Shown here: in pieces, positions 52,469 through 54,285 of the stretch | Layout: every line of letters starts with the position of its first letter | Position numbering within the stretch: position 1 is the first letter of the stretch | NCBI GenBank assembly: GCA_964414185.1 | Contig: CAYPVK010000010.1 | Span: 1 to 54,285 of the forward strand | Length of the DNA: 54,285 bases | Source: UBA7488 sp964414185 | Lineage (GTDB): Bacteria > Pseudomonadota > Alphaproteobacteria > CAAHEQ01 > UBA3637 | Reading direction: 5' to 3' | Notes under the pieces: model-generated | Told to the model about the DNA's origin: nothing | Database searches by the model: none | The model's input: the letters and a program-made list of their open reading frames with translations, nothing else | Program-made: the position numbers and the translations under genes

Positions 52469-53499
52469 TCAAATTTCTGCTATAATTTCATTGCAAATTG
52501 CCCTTAAATGTTTCGGAAGATTTTCTTTGTTATAGCATTTGACGGCTTCAGCTCGGGCGGCAGTGCCCATTTGTTTGCGCAAAGCGGCATTGTCCGATAA
52601 TATTTTTAACCCCTTAGCCAATTCTTTCGGATTTTCCGTATCCGTTAAAATGCCGAAAGAAGGTTTGACAATGTAACACGGTCCCGCACACTTGGTTGCC
52701 ACGATGGGCAATTCGGCCATCATTGCTTCAATTATCGTCAATCCAAAGGGTTCCCTGCGCGATGGCGAACAATAGATGTCAAGAGAATTGTAAAATTTTT
52801 CTTTGTCATTAATCCAACCCAAAAAACGGACATGTTCTTTTAAGTTATATTTATCAATTAAATCTTGATAGTTTTTTTCTTCGCAACCGGCAAACAAGCA
52901 ACGAAAAGACACTTTTTGTTCGGCCAAAATTCCCAAAGCTTGCAATAAAATGTCAAATCCTTTCGCATGGGATGAACGTCCGGACGTGCCTATCGTCAAT
53001 ATTTCGTTTTCTTTTTTTTCAACGTTTAATATGCTTGTCATATTCGGACAACAAAAAACTTTCGGCACGCCGATTTGTTCTAAATGTTTTTTTAAATAAG
53101 GGGTAACAACAACGGCATATTTAAGCTTTTTGTATTTTTGCGAATAAACGCCATGACTGACGCCGACGAATTTTATGCTCGGAAATAAAATTTTTATAAG
53201 CTTGCATGTTCCGAATTCAATGGCTTTTGTCCCATGTAAAAAACAATATCGGGTTTGCTTTTCAATAAATAATAAGCAAATTGCGCGATAGTCAGTGGAT
53301 TATAACCCCTGCTATGCATTAAATAGGTTTTTAGTTTGGATTGGAGTATATAATCCGTATAATCTTTTGTTGCTATTGTTAATAATTCAGATTTGTAGCC
53401 TGCATTTTTTAATGCTTGTGCATAATCAAGCATGACTACTTCTATGCCGCCACGTGATTTGCCCATAAAACAGTTTAGAAAAGAAATTTCTTTGTTCAT
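52469..53499 (-). pseudogene. GT4-family glycosyltransferase with a one-base frameshift
   Basis: ATG 53499 has an AAGGAG site. The first 101-codon frame covers the acceptor-binding N-domain (KSRGGIEVVMLDYAQALKNAG). At the six-T run on the coding strand (A at 53238-53243) the frame is lost. One extra T continues it through HGTKAIEF, SHGVYSQKYK and VVVTPYLKKH into the GT-B C-domain, with GTSGRSSHAKGFD, FLGWIND, and EPFGLTIIEAMMAELPIVATK containing the nucleotide-sugar-binding EX7E. The corrected length is ~343 residues, normal for the family. Probably an LPS, capsule or other glycan glycosyltransferase. Could be phase-variable or an assembly error rather than dead. Confidence 0.8.
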
Positions 53500-53529
53500 A
53501 TGTTTCTAACTCCTTTTTTCAAAAACAAA

Positions 53530-53552
53530 CCCACCTTTAAAAAAAAGGCGGG
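53530..53552 (-). terminator. Terminator-like hairpin upstream of the glycosyltransferase
   Basis: CCCGCC/GGTGGG (with a G-U pair) around an A/T loop, then TTTGTTTTT on the minus strand, 31 bases before the glycosyltransferase start. It could end a leader transcript or attenuate the gene. Confidence 0.45.
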
Positions 53553-53699
53553 AGGATGTTAGTAAACCGTATGTAACTGAACGGCTCGGCTTATTTAGCA
53601 TATAGCCTTATTCGGCCGACATCCGCCCGCAGACGATATGTCGGCATAAAATTTTAAGTCGTTATGCATACGATCAGTTACATAAAGGGTTACTGCGCC
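53547..53699. ncRNA. Candidate structured RNA: long-range stem closing a multi-branch junction
   Basis: TATGTAACTGA (53570-53580) pairs perfectly with TCAGTTACATA (53674-53684), 94 bases apart. The helix extends outward through AGTAAACC/GGGTTACT (one mismatch) and GGCG/CGCC. Inside lie local hairpins CCGACAT/ATGTCGG (53616-53644), GCATAA/TTATGC (53644-53667) and GGCT/AGCC (53588-53607). A separate GGTAC-AAA-GTACC hairpin follows at 53703-53715. No protein is encoded. It does not match the conserved cores I know for RNase P, tmRNA, 6S, SRP RNA or common riboswitches. Strand unknown: minus would make it the glycosyltransferase leader. Confidence 0.5.
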
Positions 53700-54175
53700 C
53701 TCGGTACAAAGTACCTGAAAATAACCATATCATAAAATTATTCCTTTGACAATAAATAAATATCTTTATTCGTTGGGGGGGATTTATAGGGTAATTCTCC
53801 GAAACGGTTCTGATTCGGTATTTTTGACCTGACGATTTTTTCGCAAAGTCTTTTTTTCGTTCCCATATATAAGGTGTATTTTCACAAATCGCAAAATTTT
53901 TTAAATAATAATTGCCTTAATTTGTGTTGTTTTTTCTTTTATAAGCGTATCGATGATAATTAAATTAACAAAATTCGGGTGCTTCGTTCAAATTTGTGAT
54001 AAAATAGGGTTTCAAAAATCCTTTTCGTTATATTGAAAACTCATCTTAAATGTATTTTTTTAGTCGGCAAATTTAAAAAAACGGATTAAAAATTGGGAAA
54101 ATGAGTTTAAAATTCTATAATTTTCAGACAATTATAAAAAATAATAAAAAAGTTTAAAAAAAGTTAAAAAAGTTC
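53700..54175. other. AT-rich intergenic region
   Basis: About 475 bp with no frame that looks coding on either strand. It links the structured element to the promoter at 54176; upstream of that promoter the sequence is A/T-rich with repeated AAAAAGTT units (54150-54172), as in an UP element. Confidence 0.5.
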
Positions 54176-54204
54176 TTGACAAGTCACATAGAATGGTATA
54201 GTAT
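54176..54204 (+). promoter_or_regulatory. Near-consensus sigma70 promoter
   Basis: TTGACA at 54176-54181, a 17-base spacer, TAGTAT at 54199-54204 (or TATAGT at 54197 with a 15-base spacer), and an A/T-rich upstream block. It drives the gene starting near 54270, after a CCGC...GCGG hairpin leader. Confidence 0.75.
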
Positions 54205-54269
54205 CACCATTACCGCGCCACGGTGCGGTTGTTGTTAAGAAGTAGTAGTGAATAAGGAAGAAGAAACGG

Positions 54270-54285
54270 ATGCACGGGCAGTTGT
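54270..54285 (+). CDS. Start of a gene running off the right edge
   Basis: ATG 54270 lies 66 bases downstream of a strong promoter with purine-rich AAGGAAGAAG before it. Only five codons (MHGQL) are in the window, so nothing can be said of function. Confidence 0.4.

Noticed and set aside
52242..52472. A 76-codon Lys/His-rich minus-strand frame just after the glycosyltransferase stop.
   Set aside because: Starts at a TTG with no ribosome site, and adjacent frames look equally plausible; may be a decayed gene end but cannot be supported.
53547..53699. Considered RNase P RNA, tmRNA, 6S RNA, SRP RNA and common riboswitches for the structured element.
   Set aside because: None of the conserved cores I know (for example GAGGAAAGTCC of RNase P or a tag-peptide frame of tmRNA) is present on either strand.

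Overview
The window comes from a low-GC Gram-negative bacterium, most likely an uncultured, host- or gut-associated member of the Alphaproteobacteria. Evidence: outer-membrane and lipoprotein genes, a clpB promoter matching the alphaproteobacterial RpoH consensus (CTTG-N18-CCTATGT), and a DUF2924 plus serine-recombinase prophage pair typical of that class. Species cannot be assigned. There are four tRNA genes, all on the minus strand: Pro-CGG, Ala-CGC, Ala-GGC and Arg-TCT.

Layout. 1-4.5 kb: a partial Pmp-like surface protein (GGAI/FxxN repeats), tRNA-Pro, a decayed acetyltransferase, a possible papain-fold protein and an encapsulated-ferritin-like protein. 4.5-8 kb: a locus with the gene content and order of chlamydial aaxABC (OprB-type porin, pyruvoyl-dependent arginine decarboxylase, arginine/agmatine antiporter). 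8-19 kb: mostly housekeeping and envelope genes (SDR, ClpB, two lipoproteins, CPA2 antiporter, ABC-F Uup). 18.9-22.9 kb: an AT-rich island with a peptidoglycan-targeting effector candidate, a detached copy of its C-terminus and four small membrane proteins, three of them paralogous, which look like immunity proteins. 23-32 kb: an amino-acid permease, a family-6 DNA glycosylase, an RTX/lysozyme-like fragment, and an oxalate operon frc-oxc-AEC transporter ordered like E. coli yfdWUV.

32-39 kb is a graveyard and accessory zone. It holds remnants of a type I secretion locus (membrane protein, possible substrate, truncated HlyB-like transporter), a cassette of PEP-swivel domain, small protein, radical SAM protein and MccF-like S66 peptidase, and a prophage scar (DUF2924, the first codons of a serine recombinase, an NlpC/P60 piece) beside tRNA-Ala(GGC). 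39-48 kb: a TrmN6-like methyltransferase, then a sulfur locus. CysD and CysN (ATP sulfurylase) are flanked by two arylsulfotransferase-fold proteins, and the second is translationally coupled to two half-size CHR (chromate/sulfate) permeases, one fused to a Cys-rich C-type-lectin-like domain. 48-52 kb: three secreted Cys-rich or repeat-rich proteins of unknown role. 52-54.3 kb: tRNA-Arg, a frameshifted GT4 glycosyltransferase, a strongly structured intergenic element, and a good promoter driving a gene that runs off the right edge.

How the parts work together. The arginine and oxalate modules are both antiport-coupled, proton-consuming decarboxylation systems, which fits life in an acidic, host-derived environment. 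The sulfur locus could couple sulfate uptake, APS formation and periplasmic sulfate transfer, but that is inference. Many accessory genes are broken by single-base changes in A/T runs. Those genes are listed as pseudogenes, although phase variation or assembly error is possible.
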